Source: Pseudoalteromonas phenolica (GTDB lineage Bacteria; Pseudomonadota; Gammaproteobacteria; Enterobacterales; Alteromonadaceae). Taken from it: DNA of 64,000 nt. The stretch lies in contig NZ_PNEC01000036.1 of NCBI RefSeq assembly GCF_005886345.1, positions 17,532-81,531 on the forward strand, read 5' to 3'. Positions 8,257 through 17,444 of this stretch are shown here, in pieces. The notes under the pieces were generated by a model. The model was not told where the DNA came from, did no database searches, and was given only the letters and a program-made list of their open reading frames with translations. Every line of letters begins with the position of its first letter. Within the stretch, counting starts at the first letter, position 1. A program made the translations under genes and the position numbers.

Positions 8257-10599
8257 TTACCAGTCGAATACGCCACGGAACGAAATCGCATATTCCGCTG
8301 GCGCACCTAAGCGTGCATTACGGGCACGGTGTGCGACGTAATATTCTTCATCAGTAATGTTTTTACCAATGAAGTAAATGCCGTAGTTATCCCATTCGTA
8401 ACCAAGCTGTAAGTTAACCAGCGTGCGCGCATCATTGTGTAAGTCAAAGAATGCATCGCCAGGCTGCAAACCATCACGATATGGATTTGGTCTATTAGGT
8501 GCATCGCTGGCATAGTTAATATTGATGTTCGCGAATAAACCTTCAGGTCCTTGGTATGTTAAGCCTGCGCTTTGTGTACGCTCAGGTGCAGAGAACTGGC
8601 GGCCAGTTAAGTCATACTCGGTTTCTGGTGTTGTGATCTTAAAGTCAGTGAACTCAGTGCCTGCATAGCCAATAGCTGCATAGGCTTTAAGGTAATCTGT
8701 TACGTTGCAATTCACTTCAAACTCGAAGCCTTTCACTTCAGAGCTACCCGCATTGACTGTTTCAAGGTCAAAATTGTTTGAAGAAAGTTGTACAGAAACT
8801 TGTTGATCAGTCCAATCTGTATAGAAGAAGTTAGCATTTGCAGTTAATGCACCCTCTAACCACGTAGAGCGAATTGCTAATTCATAGTTGTCTGTATATT
8901 CAGGCTCATACTCGAATGTCACAGATTTCGCTTGGTTGATACCTACACCGCCTGAACGATACCCTTTCTGGAAAGTAAAGGTTGAGGTGAGATCGTCATT
9001 CAGATGATAGCTCACGCCAATTTTAGGCAAGAAAGTATTGAAGCTGGTATCTGCTAAGGCCGCAGGTTTTGAAGCGTCAGCTGCAATGCCGAGTAATCTG
9101 CCGTTAATCCCTGTTATCAGTGGTACAATGCCCTCGAAAGGTGTGCCTACATAATTTGCTGGGTTTGGCATTTTATCTTGGTTAAGAATAGTATATTCAG
9201 CATCGTTACCATTTTCTTGCGCTTCGCGATCAAAGCGCACCCCCGCTAAAATATCCCACTTTTCATTTATGTGCCAAACACCATCAGCGAAGAGTGCATA
9301 GCTAGTTACTTTACTTTCTGTCAGTGAATAGACCTTAGTTCTTGCAGGATCAATCTCTGCATATTGAGCAATGACTAAATCAGCGATTTGTGGACTAAGT
9401 TTGTATTGCGCTTGCAATACGTTACTTGATAGGCCAAGACGAGATAGATTGTAGTTGTTTAAACCCGTACTTAACTCTTTGCGGTCGCCATTAAAGTAGT
9501 AAGCACCCGCTACACCGCTAAAGCTCTCATAGTCAAAAGTAAGCCTGAACTCTTGAGTCAGCGTTTTTTCAGTATTGTCATAGAATGTGCTGCTACCCGT
9601 GTCGACGACAGGTGTGTTACCTAGACCTTGTGGATAGTCAGAATCCCAGTCAAATGCCTCAAGTACGTCAGAGTAAGTTGTATAAGAAGAAAACGATAGC
9701 TCGTTATTAATGCCATAGTTCAAAGTTAAAGAAACAAGTTCAGTTTCGGCTTTACGCTCACGAGTATCGTTATATGTAGTACTACGGTTGTCAAAATCAA
9801 CTTCACCAGCATTGGTAGTTAAGTTTGCATCACCATATGCGCGCTCTGCGTTCATGTAGCTAAGTATTGCCGAAAAGTCTTCTAACCCTGCCGGCTCGTA
9901 TAAAAGTTTTAATCGATAGGTATGTTCTTCATTAAAATCTGAGTCAGAGTTGTCATGTAAGTTCGTGACGTTACCATCGTAGCGCTTTTCTTCACCGCTG
10001 AATCTAAATGACAACTCATCTTCAACCAGGCCACCACCAATGGCAATACCGGCTTCTTGCTGACCATTCTGACCAATCAGAAATTTGTATTTACCTTCGT
10101 TTTCATGGCTTGGCATTTGCGTATTTAAAATAACTGCACCAGCAAGTGCGTTGCGCCCTTGCAATGTAGACTGTGGGCCACGCAATATTTCAACTTGCTG
10201 CGCATCCCATGTTGAGAAGCCACCATTACGAACTAAGCCCTGTGGTAGCGGTGCGCCATCAATATACACACTTGCTAAGTAGCTATTACCACCGCCAGAC
10301 ACATTAAAGCCGTCGATTCCGCGAATGCTGAAACCATAGCTATCGCCATGGGTATTGGCTGTGTTCATCATCACATCGGTGAAAGTGTTGATCTGCTGTT
10401 GTTCGATCATATCAGGAGTTAATACAGCAACACTTGTGGTGGTTTCTTGCAGGCTACGTGCAATTTTCTGACCTGTGACCATGATGGTTTCGATTTCTTT
10501 TTCATCACCTTGATCATCGGCAAAAACAAGTTGGCTAGACAGTGCCATCGGAATTGCAAGAGACGCACGTAGTGCAAATGAGAGCGCAGAGAGTTTCAT
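8257..10599 (-). CDS. TonB-dependent outer-membrane receptor
   Basis: Outer-membrane receptor of 780 residues, importing a ferric chelate or similar ligand with energy from TonB. It has a Sec signal peptide (cleavage near VFADD), a TonB-box-like stretch (EIETIMVTGQK), a plug domain (residues about 45-160, with RGIDGFNVSGGG and EILRGPQSTLQGRNALAG) and a 22-strand barrel ending in an aromatic residue (FRGVFDW). No N-terminal signalling (STN) domain is visible. A Fur-box-like sequence lies 65 bases upstream, and small membrane and PepSY genes follow, so a siderophore receptor is the best inference. The ligand cannot be read from the sequence. Confidence 0.92.
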   Translation of the reverse strand: MKLSALSFALRASLAIPMALSSQLVFADDQGDEKEIETIMVTGQKIARSLQETTTSVAVLTPDMIEQQQINTFTDVMMNTANTHGDSYGFSIRGIDGFNVSGGGNSYLASVYIDGAPLPQGLVRNGGFSTWDAQQVEILRGPQSTLQGRNALAGAVILNTQMPSHENEGKYKFLIGQNGQQEAGIAIGGGLVEDELSFRFSGEEKRYDGNVTNLHDNSDSDFNEEHTYRLKLLYEPAGLEDFSAILSYMNAERAYGDANLTTNAGEVDFDNRSTTYNDTRERKAETELVSLTLNYGINNELSFSSYTTYSDVLEAFDWDSDYPQGLGNTPVVDTGSSTFYDNTEKTLTQEFRLTFDYESFSGVAGAYYFNGDRKELSTGLNNYNLSRLGLSSNVLQAQYKLSPQIADLVIAQYAEIDPARTKVYSLTESKVTSYALFADGVWHINEKWDILAGVRFDREAQENGNDAEYTILNQDKMPNPANYVGTPFEGIVPLITGINGRLLGIAADASKPAALADTSFNTFLPKIGVSYHLNDDLTSTFTFQKGYRSGGVGINQAKSVTFEYEPEYTDNYELAIRSTWLEGALTANANFFYTDWTDQQVSVQLSSNNFDLETVNAGSSEVKGFEFEVNCNVTDYLKAYAAIGYAGTEFTDFKITTPETEYDLTGRQFSAPERTQSAGLTYQGPEGLFANININYASDAPNRPNPYRDGLQPGDAFFDLHNDARTLVNLQLGYEWDNYGIYFIGKNITDEEYYVAHRARNARLGAPAEYAISFRGVFDW

Positions 10600-10661
10600 T
10601 ATTCGTCCGTATAAAGTATTTGCTCAAAAAATAGGTTGCAAATACTAACATGATCAAAATT

Positions 10662-10680
10662 GCAAATCATTATCATTACA
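10662..10680 (-). promoter_or_regulatory. Putative Fur box
   Basis: On the minus strand the sequence reads TGTAATGATAATGATTTGC, close to the GATAATGATAATCATTATC consensus (repeated NAT(A/T)AT-like hexamers). It lies about 65 bases upstream of the receptor start codon. It would place the receptor-PepSY operon under iron repression. Nothing else was seen in the 314-base gap. Confidence 0.6.
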
Positions 10681-10913
10681 GTGTTCATTGTGGGTATTTT
10701 AATCTATATTTTATGTTGCATTGAGACAGAGTTTGGAAGAAAACAGCGTAGAGCTGCTCTTAAGGTTATGATTTGTTTAGTTAAAAAATTACTTTGGCTG
10801 CTTTGTATGAGAGCTTTCTTTGCTTGAATGTAATTGTAGGTTTCGCTAAAAAGAATGCATATATTCATAACTATACCGATATATGCATTAGTAAAACCAA
10901 TAAAAACAGCTGT

Positions 10914-11462
10914 TTAAAAGCTAAAGGAGAATTGAACCCCCGTGAAATGGTTATCTTCAGCTTCCCAACCATTACCATCAATTTGTCGGTAGCGGGTGTA
11001 GGCTTCGAGTTTAAGGTGTTCAATCTGCACACCAATGCCCGCACCTAAGTATGCATCAATCTCATTATTTGGCGCATTGTAAACTGTGATACTGGAATGG
11101 TTGCTATAACTGTCAGTATCACGTTGATCGTGAAACATCAGCTCAAAAGCGTCAAAGCCCAGCTCACCATATGCGTAAACAGTAGAGAAATAACCAAATT
11201 TCAGCCCAGTATCTAATGTGAGAAAGTCTTCGCGATAACCTTGCTCTGTTGTCACACTGGCATTACCTAAAGCGCTAATAAAACCAATACCAAAAGGGGT
11301 TTGATTGAAATAGCCAATCATTTCAAATCCAGTTGAAATGATGTGATCGTCAAGTGCATTAAACTCTGATTTGGCAAATACAGAAAAGTCGAAATCATCA
11401 TTGGCGACACAAGGTAGTGAGGTTAAGCCAAGTAAGAAAAGCGAAGCAATGTAGCGCATCAT
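10914..11462 (-). CDS. Putative outer-membrane beta-barrel protein
   Basis: Secreted protein of 182 residues with a signal peptide ending near LPCVANDD. The mature part has alternating-hydrophobicity strands (FGYFSTVYAYGELGFDAFEL; LGAGIGVQIEHLKLEAYTRYRQI) and a C-terminal Phe (FSFSF), as expected for an outer-membrane barrel of about eight strands. ATG at 11462 is chosen because AAGGA lies seven bases upstream; the frame also allows a TTG further up. A membrane-bound LytTR gene lies 87 bases upstream on the same strand. Specific function was not recognised. Confidence 0.75.
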   Translation of the reverse strand: MMRYIASLFLLGLTSLPCVANDDFDFSVFAKSEFNALDDHIISTGFEMIGYFNQTPFGIGFISALGNASVTTEQGYREDFLTLDTGLKFGYFSTVYAYGELGFDAFELMFHDQRDTDSYSNHSSITVYNAPNNEIDAYLGAGIGVQIEHLKLEAYTRYRQIDGNGWEAEDNHFTGVQFSFSF

Positions 11463-11549
11463 GTGGGATCCTTGCAATTTAAACTTATGAAATTGTAAGT
11501 GGCGTAAAGAGCGCTAACTGTAAGAAAGTGTTCAAATTTTGTAAGTATC

Positions 11550-12407
11550 TTACGATATGTTAGGCAGTAATAGACCTTTAAACTGCTCTTTATAGCGCCT
11601 TGAAAGGTTGAGCTTTTTACCACTATTAAGGGTAACCTCACTATCACCACTTTGAATGGGGGTGATGGAACTAATGGCATCAAGTCGTACCGCATGACTA
11701 CGGTGTATGCGACAAAATCCGTGAGGCTCGAGTTGTTCACTGAGCTTAGTTAAGGTGGCGCGAAGTGGATAAACACGCCCATCAATATGTAAATTGACAT
11801 AGTTACCCGCAGATTCTAACCACTCAATATCACTGACTTTGATAATAAATTCTTTGCCGAGTTTTCTAACCAGCAGGCGTTCAAACTGAGGTTGTACAGA
11901 CTCTTCGGTTTGTTGCAGTAGATGGGCCTCGCCCTTTAATTGGCCGATAAGATATTGATAGCCTTTAATTACCACAATTAAAAACATAAACCCCCATACA
12001 TCTTTTCGGTATTCATACAAGAATTCATACCAGAGCAAGCCAAAGTCATAGCTACCTGCTTGGCTCCAATAAACGAGTTTGCGAAGTGCTACCATAATGG
12101 CGACATGTAACACACTAAACACGACTGAAGCAAAAAAATACAAGCCGAGAGAGCGTGTTATGGCTTGAAAATTAAAAGGTTGGTATTTAAGAAGAAAAAT
12201 TACACCAGGTATTAACATTAGCGTGCTTAAGGCGCTGCTATATTCCCAGACAAATGGCTCCCACAACTGAAAAGGCAATACGCCATCACGTTGCGCTTCC
12301 ATAATGTCAGAAGTAGCATTAATGGTGTTGTTGATAAAAATATAAGCCATTAATAACAGCGCACCATATTGATTTGAATAGTGCAGAAAGTGAGGTGAGC
12401 GCGCCAT
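11550..12407 (-). CDS. LytTR-family DNA-binding regulator with N-terminal membrane domain
   Basis: A 285-residue protein. The first ~165 residues hold four predicted membrane helices (YGALLLMAYIFINNTI; STLMLIPGVIFLL; YFFASVVFSVLHVAIMVAL; VWGFMFLIVVIKGYQYL). Residues about 185-282 form a LytTR DNA-binding domain (VSDIEWLESAGNYVNLHIDG, then LEPHGFCRIHRSHAVRL and LNLSRRYKEQFKGLL). No response-regulator receiver domain is present, so it probably senses a membrane or periplasmic cue directly. It is co-oriented with the barrel gene 87 bases downstream, a plausible target. A second protein of the same design is encoded at 25313-26083. Confidence 0.87.
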   Translation of the reverse strand: MARSPHFLHYSNQYGALLLMAYIFINNTINATSDIMEAQRDGVLPFQLWEPFVWEYSSALSTLMLIPGVIFLLKYQPFNFQAITRSLGLYFFASVVFSVLHVAIMVALRKLVYWSQAGSYDFGLLWYEFLYEYRKDVWGFMFLIVVIKGYQYLIGQLKGEAHLLQQTEESVQPQFERLLVRKLGKEFIIKVSDIEWLESAGNYVNLHIDGRVYPLRATLTKLSEQLEPHGFCRIHRSHAVRLDAISSITPIQSGDSEVTLNSGKKLNLSRRYKEQFKGLLLPNIS

Positions 12408-12577
12408 ATTTAATTCTCTAACCTTAAAAGTACATCCAGTTTAACAACTAACTTAACCTGAATAAGCCTTAACTTGAATTTTCAGGTTCGATTAACAGGA
12501 TCCAATTAAATCTGATAGTGGTGTATGTGCTAAATTTCGCCTCTTGTGAATAACCTCTGTGGCTCTCAGGTTTGATA

Positions 12578-13006
12578 TTACCGGTTTAAGTTCTTATTCT
12601 TGTTTATCAACTTTGGTAGAAAATGAAAAATAATTCCAACAAAAACTCCAAATGAAGCTGCCTTTAAACTACCAAGCCAAAGTATTAATCCAGAATAGCC
12701 TTGAGCAGGCCCTAAACTCCCTTTGCTTAAAACATCCATGAACATCAAGCTGTTCCATATGATATGCAATAAAGCCGTAAAAAAGTACGCACGAATGGTA
12801 ATTGCTTTCATCAGCGAGTTTTGGTCTTTCATAGTATTTCTGAAAACTATAAACACACAAAAAAATATGAAAACTAATGGCGCTGATAACGAAAGTGAAA
12901 GGCTAAGTGACTCTAAATAACTTGTATTACCATATATAAAAGTGGCAAACGTTACTATTATTGAAAACACTAGTGTTATTAATGAAAACCAGATTGTTTT
13001 ATTCAT
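12578..13006 (-). CDS. Hypothetical four-helix membrane protein
   Basis: A 142-residue protein with about four hydrophobic helices (TIWFSLITLVFSIIVTFATFIYG; SAPLVFIFFCVFIVF; FTALLHIIWNSLMFM; AASFGVFVGIIFHFLP). ATG at 13006 is chosen because AGGGA lies about ten bases upstream; the open frame extends further but has no good ribosome site. No family was recognised. It stands alone between a LytTR gene and an acyltransferase on the other strand. Confidence 0.6.
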   Translation of the reverse strand: MNKTIWFSLITLVFSIIVTFATFIYGNTSYLESLSLSLSLSAPLVFIFFCVFIVFRNTMKDQNSLMKAITIRAYFFTALLHIIWNSLMFMDVLSKGSLGPAQGYSGLILWLGSLKAASFGVFVGIIFHFLPKLINKNKNLNR

Positions 13007-13426
13007 TTTTATTAATTCCCTATATAGCTTATTCCTTAAAATAAGCATAAAGCTGCCTAATTTTGCCAAAATAGTATATTTTTAAACGCACATCGACTTC
13101 TATTAAATGATGCCATAATTCACAGTAGGAGTATATTGGGTCATGTCTTGCATTTTGCATGCTGGTGAGGGGGTTATCAACTGTCATCACTCGCTATTTA
13201 TCGAAGTTAGGTTGAGCTCATAGCCGTCTGTAATACAAGCTCTAACTTATAAATAAAAGCTGTCAGAAACAGATGTGAGCTACTTCACTAAACCAGTCCC
13301 AAGAGGTTTACCCCACAATCCCACCGCTTATCCCTAGTCGCTGTTTTTTAAGCACATATTTATTTCATTTCGACAATTACTCAGAAAAGATAAGACAACC
13401 AAGCCTGAGAAACTGACGGAAAAGGT
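13007..13426. other. Intergenic stretch without recognised features
   Basis: A 420-base divergent intergenic region between a small membrane protein gene and the acyltransferase gene. It must hold the promoters of both. I see no tRNA, repeat, convincing terminator or coding frame with a ribosome site. Confidence 0.5.
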
Positions 13427-14680
13427 ATGTTCAAATCTATCGCTAAATGGTGGCAGCCCACTGCTTTTGTAAGCCAACCGAAAGAACGCTTTGTTGAACT
13501 CGACTGGCTGAGAGTGCTCGCGTTTGGTCTGTTGGTGTTCTATCACACAGGTATGTTGTATACGCAAAACTGGGGCTTTCATTTTAAAAGTGTCTATTTA
13601 AGTACAGAAATAGAAAATCTAATGTTACTGCTCTCACCTTGGCGTATGGGTCTGATTTGGTTTATTTCAGGTGCCGCATTGAGTTGCTTATTACAGAAGT
13701 CGTCATTGCCTCAGTTTTTAATGAGTCGAACCGTGAAAATCTTATTGCCCCTGCTGGTGGGCGTGTGGTTTGTCGTACCTATTCAATTGTATGCGCAAAT
13801 GCAGCAAGAGGTTGGTTTAACGCTTAGCTATGTTGAGTTTTACATCGCGTTTTTTGATCTATCTCACCCGCTATTTGCACAGTATCAAGCGGGTATTTGG
13901 CCTCATGTCGATGTGAATCACCTTTGGTACTTGCGATCATTATGGCAATTTACTTTGTTGCTAGTATTGATGTTACCTGTACTGCAAAGCCGCTGGCTGC
14001 ATAAGGGCATTGCGCGTTTCTTAAAGCGCCCTGTGCTTTGGGTGTATTTAGGTTTACTGGTGCCGCTTTGCGTTTTAAAACTGTCTTGGCCTAGTGAGAC
14101 ATTTCGTTATCCAATGGGGCTTGTTTTTTTAATCTATGGCTTTTTACTGACACATCACCGAGCGTTCTTTGAAAAGCTCAGTCAGCACTGGCATAGGCTA
14201 TTAGGTAGTTTTATTGTTGGATATCTGCTGGTGGTTTGGGGCTACCAAATGATTTGGCTTAACGATCAAAGTTTAGAATGGCAGATTACCGCAATGGACA
14301 TGCTTTACACTGCTCAGAGATTACTTGGCGTGATGACGATGTTGGCATTGGCAGCGCGATTCTTAAAGCGTCCCCATCGCTTATTGCCAAGAGTTAATCG
14401 GTTAGTGTTTCCTTTTTATATTTTTCATCAGAGTATCATTATTGCTTTGGCATTCTGGTTCCATGATATGAATTTGGGGGCAGTAGCGGAGGCTTGCTTA
14501 ATTGTATTAGGTACTTTTACACTCTGTGCTCTGTTGTGTGTTGTCTTAAATTACTTGCCATTTATGCAGCCATTATTTGGTATCAGGGTGAATAAAGAAT
14601 ATCCGAGACACCTTAAAATAGCAGGGAATACTTTGATGTTCATACTTTTGGTGCCCATGGCCCTAAACATTCTATTTTGA
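13427..14680 (+). CDS. Acyltransferase-3 family membrane protein
   Basis: A 417-residue integral membrane protein with about ten helices. The N-terminal RFVELDWLRVLAFGLLVFYHTGM carries the R/E-x-D-x-L-R core and the conserved His of acyltransferase-3 proteins (relatives include OpgC, which succinylates glucans). WRMGLIWFISGAAL and the later FYIFHQSIIIALAFWF are also typical. It would move an acyl group onto a carbohydrate or lipid at the inner membrane; substrate and donor are unknown. ATG 13427 follows a GGAAAAGG ribosome site. No operon partner is apparent. Confidence 0.85.
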   Translation: MFKSIAKWWQPTAFVSQPKERFVELDWLRVLAFGLLVFYHTGMLYTQNWGFHFKSVYLSTEIENLMLLLSPWRMGLIWFISGAALSCLLQKSSLPQFLMSRTVKILLPLLVGVWFVVPIQLYAQMQQEVGLTLSYVEFYIAFFDLSHPLFAQYQAGIWPHVDVNHLWYLRSLWQFTLLLVLMLPVLQSRWLHKGIARFLKRPVLWVYLGLLVPLCVLKLSWPSETFRYPMGLVFLIYGFLLTHHRAFFEKLSQHWHRLLGSFIVGYLLVVWGYQMIWLNDQSLEWQITAMDMLYTAQRLLGVMTMLALAARFLKRPHRLLPRVNRLVFPFYIFHQSIIIALAFWFHDMNLGAVAEACLIVLGTFTLCALLCVVLNYLPFMQPLFGIRVNKEYPRHLKIAGNTLMFILLVPMALNILF

Positions 14681-14861
14681 ACGTATTGCGTAACCCCTAG
14701 CTATGAAGCAGCATGACTCATACTACCCCGTAAAGGCTTGATGATTGTGTACATTAAAAGTGTTTTAAAATATAACTAATTATATATCCCATCTAAACTT
14801 AAAGGGTGACTTCACACGTATTACTCATAGTATAAGTGGCATCGCATAGGTGAGATAATGT

Positions 14862-15404
14862 ATGAAAGAAGAAGTTCAATTAGTTGATGAGTTGGGTAAT
14901 GTAATTGGCTACGAAGAAAAGCTAAAAGCACATAGGTTGGGGCTTTTGCACAGTGCGTTTTCACTCATGATTGTCAGGAATACCAAATCAGGCTATGAAT
15001 TTCTACTTCAACGTCGTGCACTTGGTAAATATCATAGTGGCGGTCTTTGGAGTAATACGTGTTGTTCTCATCCTAGGCGGGGCGAGCCCATCCAAGATGC
15101 TGTTCGTCGACGCGTTAATGAAGAGCTAGGTATCATGGCATTGTCACCGCTCCATGCATTATCGCCATTTACCTATAAAGCTTATTTAGATAATCATCTC
15201 ATTGAACATGAATATGACCATATTTTTATATCAGAGTGTTCACCTGATCCTATCTGCCCTGAGCCAAATGAAGTCATGTCATTCGAGTGGATGAAAGAGC
15301 AGCAAATTTTGCAACTCTTAGACACAGAACCGAAACGATTTACGGCATGGTTTGCTGATGTTTTTAAATATGTACGTGCTTACTTATTGGGTTTTAAATC
15401 ATAA
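14862..15404 (+). CDS. idi: Isopentenyl-diphosphate delta-isomerase, type I
   Basis: Interconverts IPP and DMAPP, supplying the allylic primer for GGPP and hence carotenoid and retinal synthesis. The 180-residue length is normal. Visible are the catalytic-Cys segment WSNTCCSHPRRGE (about residue 65), the Nudix-like helix VRRRVNEELGI and the acidic metal/base segment EYDHIFISE. It converges on blh with a four-base gap, whereas in many proteorhodopsin clusters idi is the last gene of the same operon. Here it must have its own promoter. Assignment is firm. Confidence 0.95.
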   Translation: MKEEVQLVDELGNVIGYEEKLKAHRLGLLHSAFSLMIVRNTKSGYEFLLQRRALGKYHSGGLWSNTCCSHPRRGEPIQDAVRRRVNEELGIMALSPLHALSPFTYKAYLDNHLIEHEYDHIFISECSPDPICPEPNEVMSFEWMKEQQILQLLDTEPKRFTAWFADVFKYVRAYLLGFKS

Positions 15405-15408
15405 ACAG

Positions 15409-16302
15409 TTACTTTTTTTCCGACCAAATAGTTAACAGCATATGGGGCACCGTCAGCGCGAATAACAAAATAAACGTAGTGCTAAACAGATTTTCGTCGA
15501 ATGCTCGAATATTTTTAAACATAATAAAAAAAGCGAATGCCAACAGTGCCGTGCCAACCATAGGTATGCTGACCCAACAGATAAACGAGAATCTACTTAA
15601 TTGATAGTCGGTCATAATCCTCTTTGTATGTAATATCGAATGAAATGCACAAAAGTAAGCTAGAAAAAATGCCAGAGGCGGTAACAAGAAGGCAGACAAT
15701 GCGATACCCAATGTCGTTTTAATATGTGTTTTGAAATAAAGATGAAATGCACGGATAAAAACTAAGCTAATTAGGCTTATGCTGTTCAAAGCTTTCAACA
15801 GTAAAATAAACCTTTCAGCGGTAATTTGGTCGTTGCCAAGCAGCATAAACAGAGACGTTAGATTGTCAGAGTAAAGCCATACGCTTGCACTAAGTAAAAT
15901 GGAGGCAAGGCATATTCTGGCTAAAAAGTTATTTAGTTCAAACCAGTCTTCTTGAAAATGGCCAATCGCCAAGACATAGAAAGTTAAGAGGCCAAGAAAA
16001 GGAGAGGATTGCCAAAAAAATAAACAAACTAAGACAATGAGTAGATAGACACCATACAAAATGACTCTTTTGAGGAGGCTACTTTGGAAAGGCAGCTGTT
16101 TTAAACAGTATTTTTCAATAACAATCACATCAAGTGCACCATGAGGTATCCCAACAAAGAAAATGGCGACGGCAACGAGTGTGAACAAAAAAAGCTGCGA
16201 AAGATCAGCGATGGCAAGCATACTCACTAAACCAACAGCAACCGCAAAAAATGGAAATATCCGGTCAGGTGATTGGTACGTTTTAGGCGTGATCATATTC
16301 AT
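15409..16302 (-). CDS. blh: Brp/Blh family beta-carotene 15,15'-dioxygenase
   Basis: Inner-membrane enzyme that cleaves beta-carotene centrally into two molecules of all-trans retinal, the proteorhodopsin chromophore. The 297-residue protein has about eight membrane helices and the family's His-containing segments: GIPHGALD (about residue 50), GHFQEDWFE (about 115) and CAFHSILH near residue 220, presumed iron ligands. Its start overlaps the crtY stop by four bases (ATGA), so it is translationally coupled as the last gene of the crt operon. Its presence shows that the carotenoid genes here serve retinal production. Confidence 0.93.
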   Translation of the reverse strand: MNMITPKTYQSPDRIFPFFAVAVGLVSMLAIADLSQLFLFTLVAVAIFFVGIPHGALDVIVIEKYCLKQLPFQSSLLKRVILYGVYLLIVLVCLFFWQSSPFLGLLTFYVLAIGHFQEDWFELNNFLARICLASILLSASVWLYSDNLTSLFMLLGNDQITAERFILLLKALNSISLISLVFIRAFHLYFKTHIKTTLGIALSAFLLPPLAFFLAYFCAFHSILHTKRIMTDYQLSRFSFICWVSIPMVGTALLAFAFFIMFKNIRAFDENLFSTTFILLFALTVPHMLLTIWSEKK

Positions 16303-17444
16303 AATGCGCGTAAAAAAGCCCTTTTCGGCATCGCAAGAATGATATTTGTTAAATCTTTGAATGAAGCAGATTCCGTCATAAATTGCGTGAAGCAGTCTGG
16401 ACTCGTTCTCTGTATCAATGATTTAAAAAGATTGGGGGCAATAAGCATGTTATTTTTTAAAGCACGAAGAAACAGTCTATCCATTAACCTGTATCTGATT
16501 GATATAGGCATTTTTTGTGTAAAAGGTTGCCCTGTGTTTATCTGATATGCGGCTTCTTTCGCCCAGCGTTGAGTGGGTAAAAACGTGTAACCCGAGCTGG
16601 TTCTGACATGACCTCCAGCAATACCGTTGCGAGTATAAAATTGCCCGAATTTAAGGTGGTTTTGAGGTTTTATTGTGTGCATTGGTATTACGCCTTGCTC
16701 CCAAGTGAGTGCGCGTAGTTTTTTCAAATCAAAGCGCTCTGCAATTTTGGCATTAACCTCTTGCTTAATAATATTAAATGGCAGTACTGATTGGCTAAAG
16801 TAAGTCACTTCATAAAGAGCACGATGGTCGTCAATAGGTAGAATATAAACAAAGCGCAAAGCGCCGTCGTTTGTGACTGTCATTTGCTCCATTAATCCAA
16901 CACAGCTCGAATCAAACAACGCCGTTGAGCTTTCAAGCCAAACACCTACAAAGCATTGAAATAAATTACCTTTAGCATTTACATGTTTGTCTAATCGGCT
17001 GTCTACAATATAGTTTGAAGTGATTGAAGTTGCCGTGTGTTCTGTATTAAGTATCAAACTTTTATCACGTTTTTGAACATCAGTGACAGGTTTCGAAAAA
17101 TGTAACTCAATGTGCTTGCTTTTATGACATTGCTCCATAAAAAACTGGTAGAAATCAGCCCCTTTTATACAGTGATAGTGTTGCTTTGGGTTCTTAGAGT
17201 TGTGTTGAAAGGTGTCTATTTCGTCACTGACCTGCCATTTAGACCAAGATTTAGAAATTAACGGTTTAAGGTAATTGGGCAAGTGTTCTTTGCCCCAAAA
17301 ACACCATGTTCGTGCTTTATCAAATGAATCTTCAGCTTCGAACATTCCAATTTTACGCTGGCTTTTTATATCATTAAGAGCCAGCACAAGAGACGCGTTT
17401 GCCATACCAATACCGATGCAGCTTAAATCATAAGCGGCTTTCAT
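16299..17444 (-). CDS. crtY: Lycopene beta-cyclase
   Basis: FAD-dependent cyclase turning lycopene into beta-carotene. It has 381 residues. The N-terminus carries the dinucleotide-binding segment DLSCIGIGMANASLVLAL, and a C-terminal cyclase motif GIAGGHVRTSSGYTFLP lies near residue 275. TWCFWGKEH near residue 45 matches the aromatic/His region conserved in CrtY. It overlaps crtB by four bases and blh by four bases, indicating tight coupling. It is more diverged from textbook CrtY than its neighbours, but the context is unambiguous. Confidence 0.9.
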   Translation of the reverse strand: MKAAYDLSCIGIGMANASLVLALNDIKSQRKIGMFEAEDSFDKARTWCFWGKEHLPNYLKPLISKSWSKWQVSDEIDTFQHNSKNPKQHYHCIKGADFYQFFMEQCHKSKHIELHFSKPVTDVQKRDKSLILNTEHTATSITSNYIVDSRLDKHVNAKGNLFQCFVGVWLESSTALFDSSCVGLMEQMTVTNDGALRFVYILPIDDHRALYEVTYFSQSVLPFNIIKQEVNAKIAERFDLKKLRALTWEQGVIPMHTIKPQNHLKFGQFYTRNGIAGGHVRTSSGYTFLPTQRWAKEAAYQINTGQPFTQKMPISIRYRLMDRLFLRALKNNMLIAPNLFKSLIQRTSPDCFTQFMTESASFKDLTNIILAMPKRAFLRAL

